Below the pieces are notes generated by a model that did no database searches, was not told the origin of the DNA, and worked only from the letters and a program-made list of their open reading frames with translations. From assembly GCA_008921705.1 (NCBI GenBank), contig VFFE01007017.1, positions 644,010 to 708,009 on the forward strand: a stretch of 64,000 nucleotides of DNA, written 5' to 3'. Both the position numbers and the translations under genes were made by a program. Shown piece by piece: positions 62,101 to 64,000 of this stretch. Positions within the stretch are counted from its first letter, which is position 1. Every line of letters begins with the position of its first letter. Origin of the DNA: Burhinus oedicnemus. Taxonomy: Eukaryota; Chordata; Aves; Charadriiformes; Burhinidae.

Positions 62101-62433
62101 CCTTTTCCAATCAACCGTAATGCCACTTTCAAGCTTTTTCATCAAGAGTATCAACTATCAGACATACTTTAAGGGCCTTCTCGAAAGGGACACAAACATT
62201 TCATCCATGCTTATTTGTGCTTAGACAACGTTGCTGTGTGTTCATAGGCTACTAATTCCTTTCCTGTTTACTCGTTCAAGTTGCTGGCAATGCTGTTAAA
62301 GAAGAAACGATCCCTTCTGAACAGCCACATACTCCATCTGACCTTTTCCTTGGTGGGAACTGTTGACAGTGGGCATGAGACGTCCATTATTCCAAATTCT
62401 GCTGCCTTCCAGGATCTGCTCTGTGATTTTGAA
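2061..62433 (+). CDS. WDFY3: WDFY3 (ALFY), partial gene: 23 internal coding exons
   Basis: WDFY3/ALFY is a very large cytosolic and nuclear scaffold that links ubiquitinated cargo to the autophagy machinery (p62, ATG5, PI3P); this role is family knowledge. Exons are 2061-2184, 11132-11241, 12285-12446, 14165-14357, 17449-17635, 20487-20653, 23547-24014, 25447-25545, 29164-29357, 31502-31959, 34075-34158, 40424-40601, 42791-43005, 43635-43747, 45898-46129, 48829-48929, 50090-50308, 54064-54245, 55721-55952, 58858-59018, 60085-60196, 60612-60802 and 62281-62433. They join into 1445 codons with no stop and matching phases throughout. Compared with the human protein as I recall it, this is about residues 61-1505. 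The start codon and the C-terminal PH-BEACH, WD40 and FYVE domains lie outside. Exon numbers used here are local to this window. Confidence 0.96.
4142..4232 (+). repeat. G/T-rich T-tract
   Basis: Runs of T separated by GG or GGG, ending in a C-rich run. One of a recurring class of low-complexity tracts in this window. Confidence 0.8.
5903..5964 (+). repeat. G/T-rich T-tract
   Basis: TTTGGGTTTTGGTGG-type sequence ending in a run of 15 or more Ts. Confidence 0.8.
6211..6298 (+). repeat. G/T-rich T-tract with C run
   Basis: Same class as 4142-4232: G/T-rich repeats, a T run, then a C run at 6290-6298. Confidence 0.8.
7569..7622 (+). repeat. C-rich low-complexity run
   Basis: Mostly C with scattered A, T and G, ending in runs of six to eight Cs. 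Confidence 0.8.
9172..9192 (+). repeat. (TC)n microsatellite
   Basis: About ten TC units followed by TGTTTTCTAG, which together resemble a splice acceptor. No exon follows. Confidence 0.9.
9345..9890 (-). mobile_element. Old CR1 LINE fragment, 3' region
   Basis: Read on the minus strand this matches the 3' part of an avian CR1. The 3' end is near 9345, where the + strand shows ATCATAGAAT. Moving right come the tail of the reverse-transcriptase ORF and, around 9690-9800, the block that on + reads like a CR1 antisense (TCCTCACAGG, GGTGCTCCAGCC, CTGGACTCAGCATTC). It is heavily diverged with no intact frame, so older than the 41-kb copy. Both boundaries are approximate. Confidence 0.65.
11132..11241 (+). 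CDS. WDFY3: WDFY3 exon 2 of window (about residues 102-138)
   Basis: The acceptor CCCCTACAG is followed by AG, completing the Glu codon split from exon 1. The peptide reads [21 protein letters not shown] and then [15 protein letters not shown], helical repeat sequence typical of the Alfy armadillo-like domain. It ends in phase 0 at a GTTAGT donor. The 110 nt combine with the 124 nt of exon 1 to give 78 whole codons. Confidence 0.95.
11242..12284 (+). other. Intron 2, 1.0 kb
   Basis: Bounded by GTTAGT and CCCCAG. I see no repeat or other feature in it. Confidence 0.8.
12285..12446 (+). CDS. WDFY3: WDFY3 exon 3 of window (about residues 139-192)
   Basis: A 162-nt exon, phase 0 at both ends, between a TTTTTCCCCAG acceptor and a GTAAGA donor. 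It encodes [20 protein letters not shown], the motif [13 protein letters not shown], and ends LLQKVFVQ. The match to WDFY3 as recalled is near complete. The exon could be skipped without a frameshift, but both splice sites are strong, so I read it as constitutive. Confidence 0.95.
12447..14164 (+). other. Intron 3, 1.7 kb
   Basis: GTAAGA to TTTCAG. It contains a chance-like 176-codon open frame on + (13264-13794) with an overlapping antisense frame at 13286-13621. Neither resembles a known protein, and no transposon boundary is visible. Confidence 0.75.
14165..14357 (+). CDS. WDFY3: WDFY3 exon 4 of window (about residues 193-257)
   Basis: Starts in phase 0 after ACTTATTTCAG with [15 protein letters not shown] and continues with [18 protein letters not shown]. 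It ends with NVVKYIH plus one base of a Glu codon at a GTATGT donor. The segment contributes further armadillo-like helices. An apparent open extension past 14357 is intronic read-through and stops at 14426-14428. Confidence 0.95.
14358..17448 (+). other. Intron 4, 3.1 kb
   Basis: GTATGT to TTTCAG. The stretch at about 15235-15460 is clearly richer in G+C than its surroundings, without an identifiable origin. The rest is AT-rich with nothing recognised. Confidence 0.75.
17449..17635 (+). CDS. WDFY3: WDFY3 exon 5 of window (about residues 257-319)
   Basis: Follows a TTCTTTTCAG acceptor; AA completes the Glu codon. It encodes [19 protein letters not shown], then [13 protein letters not shown] and [16 protein letters not shown], ending two bases into the Arg codon at a GTATGC donor. 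The hydrophobic, leucine-rich pattern fits stacked helices. Reading into the intron adds about 24 unrelated residues before a stop. Confidence 0.95.
17636..20486 (+). other. Intron 5, 2.9 kb
   Basis: GTATGC to CTTTAG. AT-rich, with one short G/T-rich T-tract at 17965-18002. No transposon or open frame of interest. Confidence 0.75.
20487..20653 (+). CDS. WDFY3: WDFY3 exon 6 of window (about residues 319-375)
   Basis: The acceptor TTTCTTTAG is followed by one base closing the split Arg codon, then [21 protein letters not shown] Pro/Gly-rich linker, [14 protein letters not shown], ends the exon one base into a Gly codon at a strong GTGAGT donor. The linker probably separates two blocks of helices (inference). 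Confidence 0.94.
20654..23546 (+). other. Intron 6, 2.9 kb
   Basis: GTGAGT to TTTAG. Strongly AT-rich. It includes a G/T-rich lead-in and a 19-base T run (21341-21359). No recognisable transposon. Confidence 0.75.
21341..21359 (+). repeat. 19-base T run
   Basis: Follows a G/T-rich lead-in from about 21317. No adjoining transposon recognised. Confidence 0.95.
23547..24014 (+). CDS. WDFY3: WDFY3 exon 7 of window, the longest (about residues 375-531)
   Basis: 468 nt, phase 1 at both ends, after a TTCCTGGTTTAG acceptor. Landmarks in order are [78 protein letters not shown] and [19 protein letters not shown]. These are the central armadillo-like helices of the N-terminal region. It ends at a GTAGTG donor, weaker than consensus because +5 is T. 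In-frame reading upstream of 23547 and downstream of 24014 is intron. Confidence 0.96.
24015..25446 (+). other. Intron 7, 1.4 kb
   Basis: GTAGTG to TTTTAG. Holds an A-rich tract with C runs at 24518-24575, the complement of the G/T-rich T-tracts seen elsewhere. Nothing else recognised. Confidence 0.75.
24518..24575 (-). repeat. A-rich tract with C runs
   Basis: Complement of the G/T-rich T-tract class: A runs separated by C or CC, with a CCAAACCACC core. Confidence 0.75.
25447..25545 (+). CDS. WDFY3: WDFY3 exon 8 of window, followed by a GC donor (about residues 531-564)
   Basis: A 99-nt symmetric exon (phase 1-1). The acceptor is a T-run ending TTTTTTAG. It encodes [20 protein letters not shown] and ends GSNTNA plus one base. 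The downstream intron begins GCAAGT, so the donor is GC rather than GT. A GT donor that keeps the frame is not present nearby, and the next exon starts with GT, which completes the Gly codon. The match CAG|GCAAGT is the usual strong consensus of GC-AG introns. Confidence 0.93.
25546..29163 (+). other. Intron 8, 3.6 kb, GC-AG type
   Basis: Begins GCAAGT and ends GAGTAG. It contains a possible alternative terminal exon at 26198-26262, an A/C-rich tract (27239-27276), a stretch open on both strands at 27644-27938, and an (AT)n run at 28489-28504. No transposon identified with confidence. Confidence 0.75.
28489..28504. repeat. (AT)n microsatellite
   Basis: About eight AT units in intron 8. Confidence 0.9.
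29164..29357 (+). CDS. WDFY3: WDFY3 exon 9 of window (about residues 564-628)
   Basis: The acceptor is CTTTCTGAGTAG, where the last bases before TAG are not pyrimidines. GT closes the Gly codon, then [40 protein letters not shown] and [13 protein letters not shown]. It ends in phase 0 at a GTAAAT donor. Strong family match. The 3.6-kb intron before it is the GC-AG intron. Confidence 0.95.
29358..31501 (+). other. Intron 9, 2.1 kb
   Basis: GTAAAT to CCATAG. AT-rich with short T and C runs (for example around 30678-30722). No recognisable repeat or exon. Confidence 0.75.
31502..31959 (+). CDS. WDFY3: WDFY3 exon 10 of window (about residues 629-781)
   Basis: 458 nt after a TTTGTCCATAG acceptor, opening in phase 0 with [20 protein letters not shown]. 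Further landmarks are [59 protein letters not shown] and [20 protein letters not shown]. It ends two bases into a Ser codon at a GTATGA donor. This is the C-terminal part of the first long helical block. An upstream ATG-initiated reading of the same frame is not biologically meaningful. Confidence 0.96.
32443..32833 (-). mobile_element. CR1 LINE 3' fragment
   Basis: 5'-truncated CR1 in reverse orientation. The 3' end lies near 32443 (GAATCGTAGAACCATTTAGG on +). The minus frame 32525-32833 is still open for about 100 codons and carries the CR1 ORF2 tail ([37 protein letters not shown]). It is the same region as in the copy at 41157-42402, so the two belong to close subfamilies. Not functional: it lacks the whole catalytic part. 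Confidence 0.9.
33376..33436 (-). repeat. (CCA)n and C/A-rich tract
   Basis: Several CCA units, a C run, then A runs separated by CCCC. Complement class of the G/T-rich tracts. Confidence 0.8.
34075..34158 (+). CDS. WDFY3: WDFY3 exon 11 of window, short Ser/Pro-rich exon with weak donor (about residues 781-809)
   Basis: An 84-nt symmetric exon (phase 2-2). After a long C/T-rich tract and TCTGTAG it reads [16 protein letters not shown], then [11 protein letters not shown]. The donor is AAAAG|GTACCG, which lacks the usual +3/+4 AA or AG and the +5 G. The peptide is Ser/Pro-rich and probably a disordered loop. Its length, phase symmetry and poor donor suggest it may be skipped in some transcripts (inference); skipping would keep the frame. 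Confidence 0.9.
38596..39106 (-). mobile_element. ERVL-type LTR (3' LTR), with assembly gap
   Basis: On the minus strand it begins TGTCCTGGTTTGAGG (at 39106) and ends CAAACCACGACA (at 38596), the TG...CA ends typical of avian ERVL-type LTRs. Length is about 511 bp including 20 Ns. A purine-rich tract resembling a polypurine tract sits directly outside its 5' end (39107-39121), so this is a 3' LTR and internal sequence lies to the right on +. The sequences flanking the two ends do not match as a target duplication, consistent with that reading. Confidence 0.8.
38852..38871. other. Assembly gap of 20 Ns
   Basis: Twenty N bases within the ERVL-type LTR. A fixed-size short gap inside a repeat suggests unresolved assembly rather than a measured distance. 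Confidence 0.99.
39107..39440 (-). mobile_element. Possible ERV internal remnant next to the 3' LTR
   Basis: Starts with the polypurine-like tract and continues as minus-strand sequence with a 70-codon open frame (39152-39364). I do not recognise a named retroviral domain in it. The right boundary is a guess, and no 5' LTR is found within the window. Called mainly from its position next to the LTR. Confidence 0.4.
39601..39632 (+). repeat. G/T-rich T-tract
   Basis: GGGTTTGG-type start and a T run, in intron 11 downstream of the ERV remnant. Confidence 0.75.
40424..40601 (+). CDS. WDFY3: WDFY3 exon 12 of window (about residues 809-868)
   Basis: The acceptor GTCCTGCAG is followed by G closing an Arg codon, then [20 protein letters not shown], a variable linker, and the conserved [20 protein letters not shown] ending GSATHPE. 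Phase 0 at a GTAGGG donor. The first half is the continuation of the disordered loop from exon 11. The second half begins the next helical block. The preceding 6.3-kb intron holds the ERV remnant. Confidence 0.95.
41157..42402 (+). mobile_element. CR1 LINE, 5'-truncated, reverse-transcriptase ORF broken
   Basis: About 1.25 kb of CR1 ORF2 and 3' UTR, ending in the 8-bp tail repeat ATTCTATG. Reverse-transcriptase motif A ([10 protein letters not shown]) is at 41246-41278, motif B (TSGVPQGSV) near 41419-41445, and motif C reads FADN at about 41515-41526 where active CR1 has FADD. A frameshift between about 41378 and 41395 separates motifs A and B, and a TGA stop lies at 41599-41601. Downstream the frame is open to 42360. 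The copy is dead but relatively young. Confidence 0.95.
42613..42640 (+). repeat. Imperfect (CA)n microsatellite
   Basis: CA units interrupted by T and G, followed by GTGCATGTG. Confidence 0.85.
42791..43005 (+). CDS. WDFY3: WDFY3 exon 13 of window (about residues 869-940)
   Basis: Follows a T-run and CAG. It encodes [54 protein letters not shown] and ends two bases into an Arg codon at a GTCAGA donor, unusual for C at +3. The pattern is helical armadillo-like. The CR1 copy ending at 42402 lies less than 400 bp upstream. Confidence 0.95.
43006..43634 (+). other. Intron 13, 0.6 kb
   Basis: GTCAGA to TTAG. It contains the 75-bp deleted LTR at 43198-43275. The remainder shows nothing recognisable. 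Confidence 0.8.
43198..43275 (-). mobile_element. Internally deleted LTR remnant, same family as 38596-39106
   Basis: It holds the last ~10 bases of the LTR (TGTCGTGGTT on +) joined directly to the first ~68 bases (43205-43272), which are identical to 39036-39103. About 430 bp of LTR is missing. GTT is present at both deletion ends. The flanks TCTTT (43193-43197) and CCTTT (43276-43280) could be a decayed 5-bp target duplication. Confidence 0.8.
43635..43747 (+). CDS. WDFY3: WDFY3 exon 14 of window (about residues 940-978)
   Basis: The acceptor TTTCTTAG is followed by G closing the Arg codon, then [20 protein letters not shown] and [13 protein letters not shown], ending one base into the next codon at a GTAGGT donor. 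The junction with exon 15 gives Asn where I recall Ser in human. The intron before it is only 629 bp and carries the LTR remnant. Confidence 0.94.
43748..45897 (+). other. Intron 14, 2.2 kb
   Basis: GTAGGT to TGTAG. Strongly AT-rich, with a (TTTA)6 microsatellite at 45307-45330. No transposon recognised. Confidence 0.75.
45307..45330 (+). repeat. (TTTA)6 microsatellite
   Basis: Six TTTA-type tetramers ending in a T run. Confidence 0.95.
45898..46129 (+). CDS. WDFY3: WDFY3 exon 15 of window (about residues 978-1055)
   Basis: I placed the start after TTCTACTGTAG because this keeps the frame; the second AG, 4 bases further on, would not. It encodes [60 protein letters not shown] and ends FDTSLEGF plus two bases of Gly at a GTAAGG donor. 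This segment leads into the lectin-like domain. Confidence 0.94.
46130..48828 (+). other. Intron 15, 2.7 kb
   Basis: GTAAGG to AACAG. Unique AT-rich sequence. Short open frames at 47416-47700 and 48567-48788 have no family resemblance. Nothing else seen. Confidence 0.75.
48829..48929 (+). CDS. WDFY3: WDFY3 exon 16 of window (about residues 1055-1089)
   Basis: A 101-nt exon after CTGTTTAACAG; C closes the Gly codon. It encodes [20 protein letters not shown], then [14 protein letters not shown], ending one base into a Gly codon at a consensus GTAAGT donor. It is a low-complexity Ala/Gly/Thr-rich lead-in to the lectin-like fold that starts in exon 17. Confidence 0.94.
49921..50004 (-). repeat. 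A-rich tract with C interruptions
   Basis: Long A runs separated by single or double C, then CCCC. The longest member of the complement class of G/T-rich tracts. Confidence 0.85.
50032..50067 (+). repeat. 18-bp tandem duplication
   Basis: Two perfect adjacent copies of an 18-bp unit (CTACTGCAGCTATATAAT), ending 22 bases before exon 17. Confidence 0.97.
50090..50308 (+). CDS. WDFY3: WDFY3 exon 17 of window, start of ConA-like lectin domain (about residues 1089-1162)
   Basis: 219 nt, phase 1-1, after TTTTTGTTTTTAG. It encodes [20 protein letters not shown], the beta-strand-like [20 protein letters not shown], then [20 protein letters not shown]. Aromatic-rich strands followed by a basic strand fit the first half of the concanavalin A-like/LamG jelly-roll shared by BEACH proteins. 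It ends in QNY plus one base at GTAAGA. An 18-bp tandem duplication lies just upstream of its acceptor. Confidence 0.95.
51191..51232 (-). repeat. A/C-rich tract
   Basis: A run followed by CCAACAAAAC-type units in intron 17. Confidence 0.75.
52938..53425 (+). repeat. GC-rich probable avian interspersed repeat (ERV-derived?)
   Basis: It differs sharply in composition from the surrounding intron and contains phrases common in avian ERV-related repeats, such as CATGCTGGAGCAGAG, CTGGAGAGGACC and AAAAGTGTGAGGAG. The family assignment is from memory and uncertain. An 88-bp AT-rich segment (53269-53356) interrupts it. Confidence 0.4.
53269..53356 (+). repeat. 88-bp repeat, copy 1
   Basis: Matches 54972-55059 over 88 bases with a single C/T difference (C at 53335, T at 55038). 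It starts TGTGGAGTGTAAATTAG and ends ATTCCTTTTGCAG. It lies inside the GC-rich repeat, upstream of exon 18. Confidence 0.95.
54064..54245 (+). CDS. WDFY3: WDFY3 exon 18 of window, core of ConA-like lectin domain (about residues 1162-1222)
   Basis: The acceptor TTTTCCTTTAG is followed by TT closing a Val codon, then [20 protein letters not shown]. The hallmark is [17 protein letters not shown] and then [13 protein letters not shown], the WHH and display-strand motifs typical of LamG/ConA-like folds. It ends in phase 0 at GTAAAA. Two near-identical 88-bp sequences flank this exon, one 707 bp upstream and one 726 bp downstream. Confidence 0.95.
54316..54390 (-). repeat. C/A-rich tract
   Basis: AAAACCCCCC and CCAAACC units shortly after exon 18. 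Confidence 0.75.
54972..55059 (+). repeat. 88-bp repeat, copy 2
   Basis: Second copy of the 88-bp sequence, same orientation, 1703 bp to the right of copy 1 and downstream of exon 18. Its surroundings have similar AT content, so this may be the original location (inference). Confidence 0.95.
55721..55952 (+). CDS. WDFY3: WDFY3 exon 19 of window, end of ConA-like lectin domain (about residues 1223-1300)
   Basis: Follows TTTTTCTCCCTTACAG. It opens [17 protein letters not shown], then [31 protein letters not shown] and [19 protein letters not shown], ending one base into a Cys codon at a consensus GTAAGT donor. The YIGTPP strand closes the lectin-like sandwich. [11 protein letters not shown] is a strongly conserved motif after it. 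Confidence 0.95.
55953..58857 (+). other. Intron 19, 2.9 kb
   Basis: GTAAGT to TTAAG. A 12-base G run at 56401-56412 is the only clear feature. Open frames here are short and unrelated to known proteins. Confidence 0.75.
56401..56412 (+). repeat. 12-base G run
   Basis: Uninterrupted G run in intron 19, a likely length-variable site. Confidence 0.95.
58858..59018 (+). CDS. WDFY3: WDFY3 exon 20 of window (about residues 1300-1353)
   Basis: The acceptor TTGTCTTTAAG is followed by GC closing the Cys codon, then [38 protein letters not shown] and [14 protein letters not shown]. It ends in phase 0 at a GTATGT donor. The stretch returns from the lectin fold to helical scaffold. Exon 20 plus exon 21 form a continuous conserved block in the family as recalled. 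Confidence 0.95.
59019..60084 (+). other. Intron 20, 1.1 kb
   Basis: GTATGT to TTCAG. It contains a plus-strand CR1 3' fragment (59466-59870). The remainder is AT-rich. Confidence 0.8.
59466..59870 (+). mobile_element. CR1 LINE 3' fragment of another subfamily
   Basis: It begins with [13 protein letters not shown], then a TAA stop, and after a frame change [20 protein letters not shown] and [19 protein letters not shown]. The 3' UTR (GGACTAGATGATCTTTAAAGG, ending TTCTATGATC) differs from that of the copy at 41157. Several stops and indels make it clearly older than that copy. It lies in intron 20, 215 bp before exon 21. Confidence 0.9.
60085..60196 (+). CDS. WDFY3: WDFY3 exon 21 of window (about residues 1354-1391)
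   Basis: 112 nt after ATCTTGTTCAG. It encodes [20 protein letters not shown], then [17 protein letters not shown], ending one base into a Gly codon at a strong GTGAGC donor. A CR1 fragment ends 215 bp upstream of the exon, the closest transposon-derived sequence to any acceptor in the window. Confidence 0.95.
60197..60611 (+). other. Intron 21, 0.4 kb
   Basis: GTGAGC to CTCAG. The shortest intron in the window. AT-rich, with no feature seen. Confidence 0.8.
60612..60802 (+). CDS. WDFY3: WDFY3 exon 22 of window (about residues 1391-1454)
   Basis: After TGCTCAG, GA closes the Gly codon, then [40 protein letters not shown] and [20 protein letters not shown], ending YQ in phase 0 at GTATGT. The alanine- and leucine-rich run is a buried helical hairpin rather than a membrane segment, since WDFY3 is soluble (inference). 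Confidence 0.95.
60803..62280 (+). other. Intron 22, 1.5 kb
   Basis: GTATGT to TTCAAG. Unique sequence. No repeat, exon or RNA gene recognised. Confidence 0.75.
62281..62433 (+). CDS. WDFY3: WDFY3 exon 23 of window, last one visible (about residues 1455-1505)
   Basis: 153 nt, phase 0 at both ends. The acceptor TTTACTCGTTCAAG ends in AAG, a weaker choice than CAG. It encodes [20 protein letters not shown], then [19 protein letters not shown] and FQDLLCDFE, ending at a consensus GTAAGT donor. The next exon, expected to begin with Val-Trp by family knowledge, was not found up to 64000. Confidence 0.94.
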
Positions 62434-64000
62434 GTAAGTAAAGCTGCACAGGAAAGTGATGATGATGCTGGATAGCATAGTCAGATGCTGATAGCATACC
62501 TTAAATATTGAACAACAGCAAACTAGGTTGTTATCCTGAAGAATGTACTATTTCATATATAGTACAGTAAAGCAGTTGAGCAGCAAGATTATTGGTAACT
62601 TTCCCTTTCCAGCTTGAATCACTGTAGAAACAATGAATGGGTACCACAGATGTTTCTGCTTTTTGTTGTTTAGAAGATATGTTTTGTAGTTTTCTATTCA
62701 GCAATTTTCTTTTAACCTGTGTGTTCCGCTGCAGTACATATATCGAGGCATAAAAGACGTACTGAAAATAACAGTAGGAGGTAAACTTTCAGCATAGCAC
62801 ATAGGAATCACTTTATCATATGTCTCCTGGAAAGTTAACAGTAAGGCAGGTAAAATTCTGCTTGCATGACCTATGAAATATTTAAGTGTTGTTGTGTTCA
62901 ACTAAGGAAAGTACAGAAGTTCAGAAGGAAATGCTAATGTAATAGAGGCTGATAAATGATGCATAGAGGTCGTCATTTAGTGTTTGCTCCTTTGGCATTA
63001 CCTGTACGTGACGCAGACGGAGTTAAGTATTCTGATTCACGTATACTAAAATAAATACTAATCCAGCTATGAGATACTGATTAACAGCACAAGTCTGTCT
63101 TGCACAAATGGCTTTATGGTTATCCATTTCCTTTTATTAGATGTCTAATATTCAAAGCACTCCTGGAAACTTTATTTAAGGGTCTTGTCTATGAAAAACC
63201 TCCTACTGCTTACTGTAGCCTTTATTTTAATAAAATCATCTGGCCTTGTGAACTTAATTTTTTTGAGAGCTTAAAGGTCTTTAATGCACCCAACTTCACC
63301 CCTTGTCAAGATCAACAATACACTATAATTATGGCACAAAGAAAGGGGAAATTAAAAGGGCAGACCTGAGCCTCTGGTTTTTTTAACCTTAGTGAGGATC
63401 TAATACAGATGAAATTTGCCACCCACCCAAGTTCCCTTTTTTTTTTTTGAGCCATAATGTTGAAACTAGAAATGTTTGTGCTGTGTCTAAACATAAATTC
63501 TTCAGTATATTTTAACTAATTTTCTTTAACAAACCTTTTAAATTACAATAATGCTTCCTTTGTGCTCACAAAATTAAACATAGACTTAATAGAAGTTATT
63601 ACATGCACAAGAGTTAGTATTTGTGGTAGAGGTCTTAGAGTAGATGAACTGTTTAGCAGGGAGAAAAGTGAATCACAGCCCAGCGCCTTTTACAGTGAGG
63701 CACGAATTCTGCTGAAGAATACTCTTTCCCCTCCCCCCCCCCCTTTCCCCCATAAAGGAACCAGCTGAGAAATTTCATCAATGGTGTATAGTCACTCAGA
63801 CACCAACTACTGTACAAAAGATCCAATTTTGTATTGTTCAGTTCATCTCTGTCTTTTTTTTTTTTTCCCTGAAGAGCCAGAACAACTGGAGAACAAATAT
63901 ACTTAAGAGAACAAAAAAATAAAAAAATGTGCAAGTAATAGGTCTGTGAGTCACAAAGAAGAAACTTTCCAAAAGCCTAAGGTTTTGGCTTGGACTTTTT
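62434..64000 (+). other. Intron 23 (partial, runs off the right edge)
   Basis: Begins GTAAGT. AT-rich, with a C-rich run (63724-63751) and several T runs. The next WDFY3 exon was not found. Confidence 0.8.
63724..63751 (+). repeat. C-rich run
   Basis: A run of twelve Cs flanked by CCCCT and TTTCCCCC, within the last partial intron. Confidence 0.9.

Noticed and set aside
1..64000. Prokaryotic-type systems, CRISPR arrays, operons or phage defence loci
   Set aside because: The window is vertebrate intron-exon DNA. No spaced repeats, ribosome-binding sites or compact gene clusters were seen.
1..64000. tRNA, snRNA or microRNA genes
   Set aside because: No cloverleaf box A/B pair or known snRNA sequence was recognised by eye. 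A covariance-model scan would be needed to exclude weak cases.

Overview
This window is a stretch of bird nuclear DNA. The evidence is CR1 LINE fragments of avian type, an avian ERVL-type LTR, and AT-rich introns around short, strongly conserved exons. Apart from repeats it holds one gene, read on the + strand: WDFY3 (ALFY), a giant PH-BEACH/WD40/FYVE scaffold protein of selective autophagy. I recognised it by translating the exons and comparing with the family as I remember it. No database search was run.

I could place 23 coding exons between 2061 and 62433. Every junction keeps the reading frame, giving 4335 nt or 1445 codons without a stop. By comparison with the human protein (about 3,500 residues, from memory), they cover roughly residues 61 to 1505. 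The start codon and first ~60 residues lie upstream of the window. The PH, BEACH, WD40 and FYVE parts lie downstream. Exons 1-16 encode the armadillo-like helical N-terminal region, exons 17-19 a concanavalin A-like (LamG-type) lectin fold, and exons 20-23 more helical scaffold. All introns are GT-AG except the one after exon 8, which is GC-AG. Exon 11 has a very weak donor (GTACCG).

Introns make up about 93% of the window. They contain four CR1 fragments (old, minus strand, about 9345-9890; minus, 32443-32833; plus, 41157-42402; plus, 59466-59870), an ERVL-type LTR with a short internal remnant on the minus strand (38596 to about 39440, with a 20-N assembly gap), and a 75-bp remnant of the same LTR family at 43198. 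There is also a probable interspersed repeat at 52938-53425 interrupted by an 88-bp sequence that recurs at 54972, plus many G/T-rich T-tracts and short microsatellites.

I see no second protein-coding gene, RNA gene, CRISPR array or operon, and no novel multi-gene system. The points most worth checking are splicing-related (GC-AG intron, weak-donor symmetric exon, candidate alternative terminal exon) and two rearrangements (the 88-bp duplication and the internally deleted LTR).
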